Below are positions 33,629 to 43,530 of a stretch of 64,000 nt of DNA, one piece after another (position 1 is the first letter of the stretch; each line of letters opens with the position of its first letter). The notes under the pieces were generated by a model that was given only the letters and a program-made list of their open reading frames with translations, was not told the origin of the DNA and did no database searches. This stretch comes from Tautonia marina (GTDB lineage Bacteria > Planctomycetota > Planctomycetia > Isosphaerales > Isosphaeraceae): the NCBI RefSeq assembly GCF_009177065.1, contig NZ_WEZF01000026.1, positions 1-64,000 on the forward strand, written 5' to 3'. The position numbers and the translations under genes were made by a program.

Positions 33629-35755
33629 GTGAAGCCAACGGACACCTGCCCCGATCCGAGCCGCTGGGAACGATTCCTGGCCGACCAGGTCGATGATCGG
33701 GAATGCAACGACCTGGAAGCGCACCTCGACGCGTGCGAAACCTGCCGCGATCGGCTCGCCCTGCTGGCCGAATGGCCGTCGGTGGCCGAGGTGACGGCGA
33801 AGCCCGATCAGGATCCCTCGCAGTCGTGGCTCGATCGGCTCGAACGCATCGACGGCTGGGAGGCATCAGATGCCGATCGGGAACCGGCCACGCTCCCAAC
33901 ACTGCCGGGATTCGACGAACTCGAAGAACTCGGCCGGGGTGGCATGGGGATCGTGTACCGCGCCCGACAGGTGGGCCTGGACCGGTCGGTGGCGATCAAG
34001 GTCCTTTCGTCCGCCGGTCGACTCGCACCCAAGGCCCGCTCCCGAGCATTCCGCGAGGCGAGGGCACTCGCCCGACTCAATCACCCGAACATCGTCAAGG
34101 TCCACGACATCAGCGAGTTCGACGGCCTCCCCTCCATCGTCATGGAGTGGGTCGAGGGGGGCGACCTGAGCCATCGCCTGGAGCACGGCCCGCTCCCGCC
34201 CCGAGAAGCCGCCGAGCTGGCCCGGACCCTCGCACTGGCCTTGGCCGCCGCCCACGAGCAGGGGATCATCCACCGCGACATCAAGCCCCGCAACGTCCTG
34301 CTCGCTGCCGACGGCTCTCCCCGGCTGACCGACTTCGGCCTGGCCCGGGAGGTCGATTCGAACGACCGATTGACCTCGACGGGGCTCGCCATCGGGACCC
34401 CCGGCTACATGGCTCCCGAGCAGATCGACACGACCCTCGGCCCGGTCGGACCGCCGGCCGACATCTACGCCCTGGGGGCGACCCTCTACGCCATGCTCAC
34501 CGGTCGGCCCCCGTTCCAGGCGGCCAATGAGGCCGAGTCGCTCCGCCAGGTCGTCGAGTGTGATCCGGTCCCGCCCCGCAGGCTCGACGACGTGATCCCC
34601 CGCGACCTGGACACCATCTGCCGCACCTGCCTGGAAAAGCGTCCCGAACGCCGCTATGCGTCGGCCGACGACCTGACGGCCGACCTCAAGCGATTCCTGG
34701 ACGGTCTCCCGATCAAGGCCCGGCCGATCGGTCCGGTTCGATCGATGATCCGGCGGGCTCGTCGGCACCCGAAGCAAGCGGCCCTGGTGTGTTCGGTGGC
34801 CATCTTGCTGCTGACAATGGCCGTCGGCGGACTGCTGGTCGCTCGGGAGCAGGCGCGACTCCGCTCCATCGCCGAGGACCGCCGCCTTCTTGCCGTCGAG
34901 CGCGAGAACGACGCCCGCGCCAGCGCCGACCACGCCCGCCGTGTGCTCCAGGTCATGGCCGAGGGCATGGGAGCGTCCGCCAAGGCGATCAGGACGATGA
35001 ACGCCTCATCGCAACCGGAGCTCCGCCGCATCTCCTCAAAGCACCTCGCCGAGGTCACCTCAACCTATGCCCGCTATTTTCAGGAGCACTCCGCCGAAAC
35101 GCCCTGGATCGCCAGCGAGGTGCAGATGCTCGAAACGCTGGCCGAGCTTCGCGGTCTCGAAGGTGACCTCGACGAGGCCGATCGCCTCCGCCGACGCTGC
35201 ATCGAGGAAGGGATGATCGTCCTCGAACGGGCCCCCGACGACATTGCCTTTCGACAATCGCTGGTCGAATCGGCGACGAGGCTCGCCCTGGCTTCGGAAA
35301 CGCAGAACGGACCCGAGGCCGCGATGCCTGACTTCGAGGCCGCCTACCGCCTCGCCAGGGTGATCGCTCCGGAGGACGTCAGCAACACCGACCAGTTCTT
35401 TGTCCGGGCGATGGCCGCCACCAACCTCGCGGGTACGTACCATCGCCTCGGACACTATGAGAAGGCCGCCACCGTTCAGGCCGAGGCCCTCGCCTTCTCC
35501 CGCGACGTCCTGGCCCGACAGCCCGATGACACGGCCGTCACGGCCTTCGTAATCGATCACCTCTGCGGGCTCGCGACCACGCGGATTGAGCAGGGGGCAT
35601 CCGAAGAGGCGTCCCGCCTGCTCCTTGAGGCCGATGCGATGCTTGACACCCTTCGGGACGCCGGCCCCACCTCTCCGGGACGCGATCCGGAGATCCTGCG
35701 AGCCTGGATCAACGAGGAACGGGAACGACTGCCGAAATCCCTGGCCGGCCGATGA
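33629..35755 (+). CDS. Zinc-finger Ser/Thr protein kinase with membrane helix and TPR-like C-terminus
   Basis: The 708-residue protein begins with an anti-sigma-type zinc finger (His32-x3-Cys36-x2-Cys39). A full protein kinase domain (95-360) follows: GRGGMG loop (102-107), Lys124 in VAIKVL, HRD at 215-217, DFG at 235-237 and APE at 262-264. One membrane helix follows (384-405). The C-terminal 300 residues look like TPR-type helical repeats. GTG 33629 has TTGGAGGGA just upstream. An ECF sigma factor gene is convergent at 35796, so the finger may sequester that sigma factor under kinase control, as proposed for planctomycete ECF-kinase pairs. Confidence 0.9.
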   Translation: MKPTDTCPDPSRWERFLADQVDDRECNDLEAHLDACETCRDRLALLAEWPSVAEVTAKPDQDPSQSWLDRLERIDGWEASDADREPATLPTLPGFDELEELGRGGMGIVYRARQVGLDRSVAIKVLSSAGRLAPKARSRAFREARALARLNHPNIVKVHDISEFDGLPSIVMEWVEGGDLSHRLEHGPLPPREAAELARTLALALAAAHEQGIIHRDIKPRNVLLAADGSPRLTDFGLAREVDSNDRLTSTGLAIGTPGYMAPEQIDTTLGPVGPPADIYALGATLYAMLTGRPPFQAANEAESLRQVVECDPVPPRRLDDVIPRDLDTICRTCLEKRPERRYASADDLTADLKRFLDGLPIKARPIGPVRSMIRRARRHPKQAALVCSVAILLLTMAVGGLLVAREQARLRSIAEDRRLLAVERENDARASADHARRVLQVMAEGMGASAKAIRTMNASSQPELRRISSKHLAEVTSTYARYFQEHSAETPWIASEVQMLETLAELRGLEGDLDEADRLRRRCIEEGMIVLERAPDDIAFRQSLVESATRLALASETQNGPEAAMPDFEAAYRLARVIAPEDVSNTDQFFVRAMAATNLAGTYHRLGHYEKAATVQAEALAFSRDVLARQPDDTAVTAFVIDHLCGLATTRIEQGASEEASRLLLEADAMLDTLRDAGPTSPGRDPEILRAWINEERERLPKSLAGR

Positions 35756-35765
35756 CCCACGAGCC

Positions 35766-35796
35766 ATCCCCGCAACCCTCCGGAACCGTCGGGGAT
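35766..35796. terminator. Candidate bidirectional terminator between kinase and ECF sigma genes
   Basis: ATCCCCG (35766-35772) and CGGGGAT (35790-35796) form a 7-base stem with a 17-base loop in the 40-base gap between the convergent genes. No clear T run follows, so it could be a weak or factor-dependent site. Confidence 0.35.
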
Positions 35797-36428
35797 CATC
35801 CCGACGCCTCGAAGCCGCCCGCTTCGATCTTCCCCTCGGCCTCGAACCGGGCGATCTCAAGCCTGATCAGCCGCTGAACCTTGCAGCGCGCGGCGAAGGC
35901 CGAACCCCGCTTCATGCCGAGTCGAACCGCCGCCTCCTCCCCAGACAATCCTTCGAGCGCCAGCAGTCGGAAGGCGTCCCAGGTACGGGGCTCGACCCGG
36001 GCCCGAACGAGTCGCATCGCCCGTTCGAGCCGCTCCTGGTCCACCTCGGCCTCCCGGCACGCTGCCGACACGTCTCGATCGGCAATCCGCTCAAGCAGAC
36101 GGACAACCGCCGTGTCTCCCGTTCCTCGGTGCCAGGGGCGATGCCGCTCGACCCAGTCGCACCAGGCCGCGTGCGTCAGCCTTCGCAGATAGCCCCGAAA
36201 TTTCCGAGACGGATCGTAGCGGAATCGCGTGGCCTGCCGGGCGAAGCAGAGGAAGACCTCCTGCGCCACATCCCGGGCGTCCTGCTCCTGCAGCCCCTTG
36301 CCCCGACACCAGCTCAGGACCAGCGGGCCATAGGAGTTCACGAACTGTGACCACTCGACCGGGTCGCTTGAAGGTTCGCTCAGCTTCCGGAGGAGGGAGA
36401 TTCTGGTCTTTGGCTCAAGCGATTGCAT
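35796..36428 (-). CDS. ECF RNA polymerase sigma factor
   Basis: The 210-residue protein has region 2 (DARDVAQEVFLCFARQA, then RKFRGYLRRLTHAAWCDWV) for core and -10 binding. Region 4 (TWDAFRLLALEGLSGEEAAV, MKRGSAFAARCKVQRLIRLEI) is a helix-turn-helix for -35 recognition. The linker is longer than in minimal ECFs, with a charged segment at about 110-135. The start at ATG 36428 avoids an implausible extension. It is convergent with the zinc-finger kinase gene. A strong sigma-70-like promoter lies upstream at 36472-36500. Confidence 0.93.
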   Translation of the reverse strand: MQSLEPKTRISLLRKLSEPSSDPVEWSQFVNSYGPLVLSWCRGKGLQEQDARDVAQEVFLCFARQATRFRYDPSRKFRGYLRRLTHAAWCDWVERHRPWHRGTGDTAVVRLLERIADRDVSAACREAEVDQERLERAMRLVRARVEPRTWDAFRLLALEGLSGEEAAVRLGMKRGSAFAARCKVQRLIRLEIARFEAEGKIEAGGFEASG

Positions 36429-36471
36429 CGTCGCGGTTCCAGATGTTGCGGAGCATCGCCGACCCATTCAC

Positions 36472-36500
36472 TTTACACGCGGTCCCCAACTCCATGTCAA
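36472..36500 (-). promoter_or_regulatory. Strong sigma-70-type promoter for the ECF sigma gene
   Basis: On the minus strand TTGACA (36500-36495) and TGTAAA (36477-36472) are exactly 17 bases apart. The predicted transcript would start near 36465, giving a leader of about 37 bases before the ATG at 36428. The consensus -35 makes this one of the better promoter matches in the window. Confidence 0.6.
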
Positions 36501-36811
36501 TCAATGATCGTGATGGGTGTTGATCTCGCGTGCGTCACGCGGAACCTCTCCCCATTCAGAGAATCCCAGAAGAACAGCCCGTTCCGGCCTGGCGACGTTG
36601 CGGGGGTTCTCCCGCGCTGGCATTTCGAGCGAGCCTCCGAGAACGACCCTGATCGGGATAATTGCGAGGATCATCCGGTTGAATCCCCCGCGTCGGCTTG
36701 CTATGACGAGAATGCCTGGCGCGTTCGGAATCACCCGTTCCGAGGGACGCCATTCCTCCCGTTTTGCCTCCACCCGATCGCACCCCACCCATTCCAGGGA
36801 GTCGATTCCTC
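36501..36811. other. Divergent intergenic region without a gene
   Basis: The rest of the 383-base gap between the ECF sigma gene and the peroxiredoxin gene shows no gene, hairpin or repeat. Two open frames of about 95-130 codons exist on either strand but have no ribosome site and an unnatural composition. AGGGAG near 36797-36802 is the ribosome site of the peroxiredoxin. Confidence 0.45.
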
Positions 36812-37348
36812 ATGACTCGCATCCTTGCCCCTGCTCTGGCCGTCGTCGGCCTGACCCTCGGCCTCGCCCTTTCGGCCACCGCTCAGGAAGGCTTGAAGGT
36901 CGGCGACAAGGCCCCCGACTTCACCCTGAAGGCGTCGGACGGCAAGACCTATTCCCTCTCCGACTTCAAAGGCAAGAAGGCCGTCGTCATCGCCTGGTTC
37001 CCGAAGGCGTTCACCGGCGGCTGCACCAAGCAGTGCACGGCCTACGCCGAACAGGGCGACCAGCTCAAGGACCTGAACGTCGCCTACTTCACCGCCAGCA
37101 CCGACACCGTCGATGAGAACACCCGCTTCGCCCAGTCGCTCAACGCCGATTACCCGATTTTGAGCGATCCCGACGCTTCGGTTGCCAAGGCCTTTGGCGT
37201 CCTGATGCCCGAGCGCCCGCTCGCCCGCCGCGTCACCTTCTACATCGACAAGGACGGCGTCATCCAGGCCATCGACTCCCAGATCAACACCGAGAACGCC
37301 GGCACCGACACCGCCAAGAAGCTCAAGGAACTCGGCATCGCCGAATAA
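36812..37348 (+). CDS. Exported peroxiredoxin (BCP/PrxQ-like)
   Basis: The 178-residue protein has a signal peptide ([18 protein letters not shown], cleavage near 24) and an AhpC/TSA thioredoxin-fold domain starting [10 protein letters not shown]. The peroxidatic cysteine is Cys71 in FTGGCTKQC, with a second Cys at 75, an arrangement close to the PrxQ C-x4-C pair. It reduces peroxides with a thiol partner; with a signal peptide it would act in the periplasm-like compartment. A hairpin terminator follows at 37389. Confidence 0.93.
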   Translation: MTRILAPALAVVGLTLGLALSATAQEGLKVGDKAPDFTLKASDGKTYSLSDFKGKKAVVIAWFPKAFTGGCTKQCTAYAEQGDQLKDLNVAYFTASTDTVDENTRFAQSLNADYPILSDPDASVAKAFGVLMPERPLARRVTFYIDKDGVIQAIDSQINTENAGTDTAKKLKELGIAE

Positions 37349-37388
37349 TCACCTTCCCTTGAGCCATCCCAGGTTCGACCCATCACGC

Positions 37389-37423
37389 GGGGAGCCGCCG
37401 GTCCCAACGGGCCGAGGCTCCCC
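37389..37423 (+). terminator. Terminator-like hairpin after the peroxiredoxin gene
   Basis: GGGGAGCC (37389-37396) pairs perfectly with GGCTCCCC (37416-37423) over a 19-base loop that has further pairing potential. A T-containing stretch (GTGGTCTTT) follows. It separates the peroxiredoxin from the pnt operon. Confidence 0.5.
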
Positions 37424-37515
37424 CGTGGTCTTTCCGGCGGGGTCTTGAGTCGTTCGATCAATTCAGCGATGCTTACGGCTTCGAACGGACTGCTGGACTC
37501 GAAGGCGGAGTAATC

Positions 37516-38700
37516 ATGATCGTCGGCGTCGTGAAGGAGAATTTCCCGGGGGAGCGTCGCGTGGCCCTCATCCCCGCGTCGGTGCCCTTGCTGAAGAAGG
37601 CCGGTTGCGAGGTCCTGGTCGAGACCGGCGCCGGGTTCGAAGCGGGCTACCCCGATCCCACCTACGAGCAAAAAGGGGCAACCATCGTCTCCAGTCGAGA
37701 CGAGGTCTTCGCCCGATCCGACATCCTCCTGCACTTGCTCGGCCTCGGGGCCAATCAGGATCGCGGACGCGACGACTTGCCCCGCTACCGCCCCGGCCAG
37801 ATCGCCCTCGGCTTCTTCCGGGCGCTGGGAGCCCCCGAGACCGTCCAGGAGGTGGCCGCGACCGGCATCACCGCCTTCGCCATCGAGATGCTCCCTCGGA
37901 TCACCCGCGCCCAAAGCATGGACGCCCTGTCCTCGATGGCCACCGTCGCCGGCTACAAGGCCGTCGTGATCGCCGCCGACACGCTCCGCCGTATGTTCCC
38001 CATGATGATGACCGCCGCGGGCACCATCTCTCCCGCCCGAGTCCTGGTTCTGGGCGTCGGCGTGGCCGGGCTCCAGGCCATCGCCACGGCCCGTCGCATG
38101 GGAGCGGTTGTCTCAGCCTTCGACGTTCGGCCCGCGGTCAAGGAACAGGTTCAGAGCCTCGGCGCCAAGTTCGTCGAGCTTCCTCTCGAATCCGGCGACG
38201 CCGAAGACACCGGCGGCTACGCCAAGGCCCAGGGCGAAGACTTCCTCCGCCGCCAGCGCGAACTGATGGCCAGGGTTGTGGCCGAAAGCGACGTCGTAAT
38301 CACCACCGCCAACGTTCCCGGCCGCAAGGCTCCGGTCCTGGTCACCGCCGACATGGTCGAGGCCATGACCCCCGGCTCGGTCATCATCGATCTGGCCGCC
38401 GAACGCGGCGGCAACTGCGAGCTGAGCCGGGCCGGTGAGGTCGTCACCACCCACGGCGTCAGCATCGTCGGCGCGGTCAACCTGGCCGGCACCGTTCCGT
38501 ATCACGCCAGCCAGATGTATTCGAGCAACATCACCACCTTGCTCCTTCACCTGTTGAAAGACGGTCAGCTCGCGATGGATTCGTCCGACGAGATCACCCG
38601 CGAGACCCTCATCGCCCGAGGCGGCAAGGTCGTCCACCCTCGGGTCCTTGAGGCCCTCGGCATCCCTTCGGAAGTCCCCGGCGACTCAGGGAGATCGTGA
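37516..38700 (+). CDS. pntAA: NAD(P) transhydrogenase subunit alpha part 1
   Basis: This 394-residue protein is domain I of the proton-translocating transhydrogenase, which binds NAD(H). It begins with the alanine dehydrogenase/PNT segment (VVKENFPGERRVALIPASV) and has MLPRITRAQSMDALSSMATVAGYKAV, the nucleotide fold VLVLGVGVAGLQAIATARRMGA, SDVVITTANVPGRKAP and IDLAAERGGNCE. The alpha subunit is split into two genes, as in Rhodospirillum and many planctomycetes. The next gene begins 4 bases later. Confidence 0.96.
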   Translation: MIVGVVKENFPGERRVALIPASVPLLKKAGCEVLVETGAGFEAGYPDPTYEQKGATIVSSRDEVFARSDILLHLLGLGANQDRGRDDLPRYRPGQIALGFFRALGAPETVQEVAATGITAFAIEMLPRITRAQSMDALSSMATVAGYKAVVIAADTLRRMFPMMMTAAGTISPARVLVLGVGVAGLQAIATARRMGAVVSAFDVRPAVKEQVQSLGAKFVELPLESGDAEDTGGYAKAQGEDFLRRQRELMARVVAESDVVITTANVPGRKAPVLVTADMVEAMTPGSVIIDLAAERGGNCELSRAGEVVTTHGVSIVGAVNLAGTVPYHASQMYSSNITTLLLHLLKDGQLAMDSSDEITRETLIARGGKVVHPRVLEALGIPSEVPGDSGRS

Positions 38701-38704
38701 TTCG

Positions 38705-38986
38705 ATGGAACTGCTTGTCTTCTCCCTGACGATCTTCGTGCTCGCCCTCTTTGTGGGCTTCGAGGTCATCACGAAGGTTCCCCCCACCTTGCACACCCCG
38801 TTGATGTCCGGGTCGAACGCTATCTCAGGGATCACCCTGGTCGGGGCGATTCTCTCGGCGGGCTTGCAGTATTCGACCCTGACCTCCGTGCTGGGCGTGC
38901 TGGCCGTGGCCCTGGCAACGATCAACGTGGTGGGCGGATTCCTCGTCACCCATCGCATCCTCGGGATGTTTCGACGGAAGAGCTGA
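38705..38986 (+). CDS. pntAB: NAD(P) transhydrogenase subunit alpha part 2
   Basis: The 93-residue protein holds three membrane helices of domain II (LLVFSLTIFVLALFVGFEVI, GITLVGAILSAG, VLAVALATINVVGGFLV). The conserved VPPTLHTPLMSGSNAISG segment carries the loop before the second helix. It sits between pntAA and pntB with gaps of only 3-4 bases, which confirms a single operon. Confidence 0.94.
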   Translation: MELLVFSLTIFVLALFVGFEVITKVPPTLHTPLMSGSNAISGITLVGAILSAGLQYSTLTSVLGVLAVALATINVVGGFLVTHRILGMFRRKS

Positions 38987-38989
38987 ACC

Positions 38990-40387
<1,398 letters not shown>

Positions 40388-40454
40388 CCAGAACGATTGC
40401 AACGTGCTTGGAGTAGACCTTCCATCCGAAAATGCTGTGTCGCCTCTTTGCCTT

Positions 40455-40569
40455 GGGTGGCCCCGGTTGCTCGCCAACCGGGGCGGCGCAGCCGCGAGAG
40501 GCGACGGGAGGCCCCACCGAGACTGCTCGTCGCTCCGCGACCCCGGTTGACGAGCAACCGGGGCCACCC
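40455..40569. repeat. Dispersed nested inverted repeat, copy 2
   Basis: The left arm (40455-40483) and right arm (40541-40569) are 29-base inverted copies differing at one position. Each arm folds on itself through CCCCGGTT and AACCGGGG. The 57-base spacer is not conserved with copy 1 except near the arms. Copy 1 is at 27805-27912. I see no open frame or transposase, so it behaves like a short non-autonomous or REP-type element. Confidence 0.85.
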
Positions 40570-40609
40570 AGCAAAAACCCACCATTATTGAGTGGAAGAG
40601 GTTGTAGTC

Positions 40610-40688
40610 GGGTACCGTCGCGTCGTCGAAGACGCACCCATCCGCTCTCGAAGCCCGGCGGTGCATCTTCGACGACGCGACGGCACCC
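40610..40688. repeat. Long inverted repeat with 29-base arms
   Basis: Arm 40610-40638 and arm 40660-40688 are inverted copies with 27 of 29 matching bases, separated by a 21-base loop. Both arms contain the core CGTCGCGTCGTCGAAGA. As RNA it would form a very stable hairpin. It is 40 bases from the nested repeat and unlike it in sequence. Confidence 0.88.
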
Positions 40689-40856
40689 AACGGAACCGCC
40701 TTGCAATCGCCCTATCGATGGAAAGGCCCGCCTTGCTCACACCCGTCCGGATCGGATAGGTTAAACTGATGTTGATCTCCCCTCCGGAGCGCGGCGGGTT
40801 CTGGGTCGGTCGGGTCGAACGGGGGGCGACGAGTCACAGAATCAAGGGAGGGCTGC

Positions 40857-42302
40857 ATGATGCGGGGAGTCAATCGAGGTTGCGGTTCCTTCCGATCGGG
40901 CCTGCAACGCTCTCGCCGCGAGTTCCTCCGCGCCGGCGGCCTGGGCCTACTCGGCATGAACCTGCCCACCTTGCTCAACGCCCAGGCCCGATCGGCCAGC
41001 GTGATGGCTCCGCCGTCGAGCTTCGGCAAGGCCAAGGCGTGCATCCTCCTGTTCATGTGGGGCGGCCCCGCGCAGCAGGAAACCTGGGACCTGAAGCCCG
41101 ACGCCCCCGAGCAGGTGCGCGGCGAATTTAAGCCGATTGAGACCAACGTCCCCGGCCTCCTAATCTCCGAGCACTTCCCCCGCCTGGCCACCCGTTGCGA
41201 CAAGCTCGCCGTCATTCGCTCGGTCCACCACCGCGATGTCAACCACACCACCGCTACCCACGAACTCCTCACCGGCCGCCCCATCCCTCGCCCCGGCGGC
41301 GGCCCGATGAACGAGGACTGGCCCCACTACGGCGCGGTGCTGGAACACATCGACCACTTCAAGCGCCGCTCTCCGTTGCCTCCGTACGTCCAGTTCATGC
41401 CCGTCAGCACCGACGGCGCTCCTCGATTCGTCGAGCAGAGCCACGGCCAGGGGGCCGGCTGGCTCGGGCCCGCTCTCAATCCGTTCTCGATCGACCACGA
41501 CCCCAGCCTCCCCGATTACGACGTCGGCGACTTCCGCCTCCCCGCCGAGGTCGGCCCCACCCGGCGTGACGTCCGGCAGGGGCTCCTCCAGCTCGTCGAG
41601 CAGCAGGCCCGGCACCTGGAGCAGTCCCCCCAGGTCGATGCCATGTCCTCCCATTACGAGCGCGCCCACGCCCTCCTCACCGACCGTCGCGCGCTCGATG
41701 CGTTCGATCTCACCCAGGAAGACCCGCGCCTCCGCCAACGCTACGGCATGCACGCCCACGGCCAGGCCGTCTTGCAGGCCCGCCGCCTCGTCGAGGCCGG
41801 GGTGCCCTTGACGACCGTTTTCTGGCAGAACGACGGCATCACCAACGTCAGCGTCTACTGGGACACCCACAACCGCAACTTCATCGACCTCAAAGACCGC
41901 CTCATGCCCCCGGCCGATCAGGCCTTTTCCGCGTTGCTCGACGACCTGGAGGCCCGCGGCCTGCTCGACGAAACGCTCGTCGTCTGGACTGGCGAGTTCG
42001 GCCGCACCCCCAAGGTCGGCCAGTCCGTCGTCGGCGGCGCCGGTGCCGGCCGCGACGGCCGCGACCACTGGGCCCACTGCTTCAGCACCGTGCTCGCCGG
42101 CGCCGGCATCCGTGGCGGGACCGTGTATGGCGCCTCCGATCGCTGGGCTGCCTACCCTTCCCGAGACGCCGTCACCCCTGCCGACATCGCCGCCACCATC
42201 TACCACTGCCTCGGCGTCGATCCCGAGCTTGAGCTGGTCGATACCCTCGGCCGCCCGCTCGCCCTCTGCCTCGGTCGGCCGATCCAGGGGATTCTTGCCT
42301 GA
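40857..42302 (+). CDS. DUF1501 family protein, Tat-exported
   Basis: The 481-residue protein has a twin-arginine signal (SRREFLRAGGLGLLG) and the DUF1501 pattern. It includes KACILLFMWGGPAQQETWDLKP, HFPRLA, the IRSVHH segment and HELLTG. It also has PYVQFMP and the alkaline phosphatase/sulfatase-fold end (VVWTGEFGRTPK, DHWAHCFSTVLAGAG, YHCLGVD). In planctomycetes DUF1501 genes usually pair with DUF1549/DUF1553 cytochrome-type genes. Here it stands without such a partner. Its function is unknown. AAGGGAGGG lies before the ATG. Confidence 0.93.
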   Translation: MMRGVNRGCGSFRSGLQRSRREFLRAGGLGLLGMNLPTLLNAQARSASVMAPPSSFGKAKACILLFMWGGPAQQETWDLKPDAPEQVRGEFKPIETNVPGLLISEHFPRLATRCDKLAVIRSVHHRDVNHTTATHELLTGRPIPRPGGGPMNEDWPHYGAVLEHIDHFKRRSPLPPYVQFMPVSTDGAPRFVEQSHGQGAGWLGPALNPFSIDHDPSLPDYDVGDFRLPAEVGPTRRDVRQGLLQLVEQQARHLEQSPQVDAMSSHYERAHALLTDRRALDAFDLTQEDPRLRQRYGMHAHGQAVLQARRLVEAGVPLTTVFWQNDGITNVSVYWDTHNRNFIDLKDRLMPPADQAFSALLDDLEARGLLDETLVVWTGEFGRTPKVGQSVVGGAGAGRDGRDHWAHCFSTVLAGAGIRGGTVYGASDRWAAYPSRDAVTPADIAATIYHCLGVDPELELVDTLGRPLALCLGRPIQGILA

Positions 42303-42331
42303 ACTGATCGTGCCATGTTCGAGGATGGATC

Positions 42332-43375
42332 ATGGTTCTCCCCGAGATCTCGATCGACGCGGTCCTCGCCGCCGAACCTCTGGTGCGGCCGTTCGTCTCG
42401 CCGGCTCCCTTGATCCGGTCGTACCCCCTGGAGCGCGAGCTTGGGCTGCCCTCCGATCGCCGGGTCTGGCTGAAGGATTTCGGCTGGATGCCGTCCGGGT
42501 CGTTCAAGCTCCTCGGCGCCTTGAACTGGATGGCACACCACCTCGATGAGATCGGGGATCGGCCCGTGGTGGCCCATTCGTCCGGCAACTTCGCCTCGGG
42601 AATCGCCTTCGCGGGCCTCTGCTTCGGCCGACGGGTCATCGTCGTCATGCCCGAAACGGCCCCCCGCGTGAAGTTCGAAAAGACCCGAGCCTTCGGTGCC
42701 GAGATCCAGACCTACGACATCTCCCGAGACCACGAGACGGGCGAACGCGATCGCCTGACCCGCGCGATCGCCCAGACCGAAGGAGCCATCCAGGCATCCC
42801 CCTACGACGATCCCCACATCATCGCGGGCAACGGGGTCGGCGCCCTGGAGATCGTTCGGGCCTTGAAGCATGAGGGGCGCGACCTCTCGACGTTCCTCTG
42901 TCCGGTCAGCGGCGGGGGCCTGATGGCCGGCATGGCGCTGGGGATCGCCGATGGCTTCCCCTCAAGCCAGATCGTCTCGGTCGAGCCTTCTGAGGCCGAC
43001 GACTTCCGGCAATCGCTCGAACTCGGGCGACGGGTCCGCCTCGACCACCCCCGGAGCATCTGCGACGGACTGCTCTCCTACGACGTGGGGGAGCACAACT
43101 GGCCGATCCTCCAGCGCCTCGTGACCCGTGCGGTCGCCTTGCCCGACCTCGCCACCCGCGTCGCCATGCGATGGCTGTACGACCAGCACGGCCTCCGGGT
43201 CGAGCCCTCTGGGGCGATCGGCGTGGCGGCCTTGCTCGATCGCCGGGTCGACCTGGGCACGTCCGGCGACCTTGTCGTCGTCCTCAGCGGTCGGAACGTC
43301 GATGACAACGTCTTCCGCTCCTGGATCGAGGTCGACGCACGGCCTGCTCCCGCCTGGAATCGGATTCCTTCTTGA
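42332..43375 (+). CDS. PLP-dependent threonine/serine dehydratase-like enzyme
   Basis: The 347-residue protein is a fold type II PLP enzyme. The PLP lysine is Lys59 in SGSFKLLGAL. The substrate loop is SSGNF (83-87), and SGGGLMAGMALGI is the glycine-rich phosphate-binding loop. The C-terminus ends LVVVLSGRNVDDN like short threonine dehydratases or serine racemases. No ACT regulatory domain is present, so it is the catabolic or racemase type. It begins about 30 bases after the DUF1501 stop. Confidence 0.9.
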   Translation: MVLPEISIDAVLAAEPLVRPFVSPAPLIRSYPLERELGLPSDRRVWLKDFGWMPSGSFKLLGALNWMAHHLDEIGDRPVVAHSSGNFASGIAFAGLCFGRRVIVVMPETAPRVKFEKTRAFGAEIQTYDISRDHETGERDRLTRAIAQTEGAIQASPYDDPHIIAGNGVGALEIVRALKHEGRDLSTFLCPVSGGGLMAGMALGIADGFPSSQIVSVEPSEADDFRQSLELGRRVRLDHPRSICDGLLSYDVGEHNWPILQRLVTRAVALPDLATRVAMRWLYDQHGLRVEPSGAIGVAALLDRRVDLGTSGDLVVVLSGRNVDDNVFRSWIEVDARPAPAWNRIPS

Positions 43376-43530
43376 TGGGAAACATCGAAGCTCCCCCACC
43401 CGGCGGGTCGCGCAGAGACACGAGGCGCCGGGAATCGCCTGGCGGGTTCGACAGGCTAGGTCCGGACAAAAGCCTCTTGCGGCGTTGCTGCCCCCCCCTT
43501 GCATTCAAATTGATTGCCTGAAAGAATGAC

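Larger units (their letters stand above)
40388..40856. other. Intergenic region carrying two large inverted repeats
   Basis: This 469-base gap between pntB and the DUF1501 gene holds no gene. It is occupied by a nested inverted repeat (40455-40569) and a 29-base-arm inverted repeat (40610-40688), described separately. Downstream a TAAACT at 40762-40767 could be a -10 box for the DUF1501 gene, but no well-spaced -35 is visible. Confidence 0.6.

Noticed and set aside
33866-34933. A 355-codon minus-strand frame antisense to the kinase
   Set aside because: The kinase domain on the plus strand is complete with all conserved residues.
36501-36788. A 95-codon minus-strand frame before the peroxiredoxin
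   Set aside because: No ribosome site and no recognisable protein pattern.
42303-42331. A terminator between the DUF1501 and PLP dehydratase genes
   Set aside because: The gap is only 29 bases and has no hairpin; the genes are likely co-transcribed.
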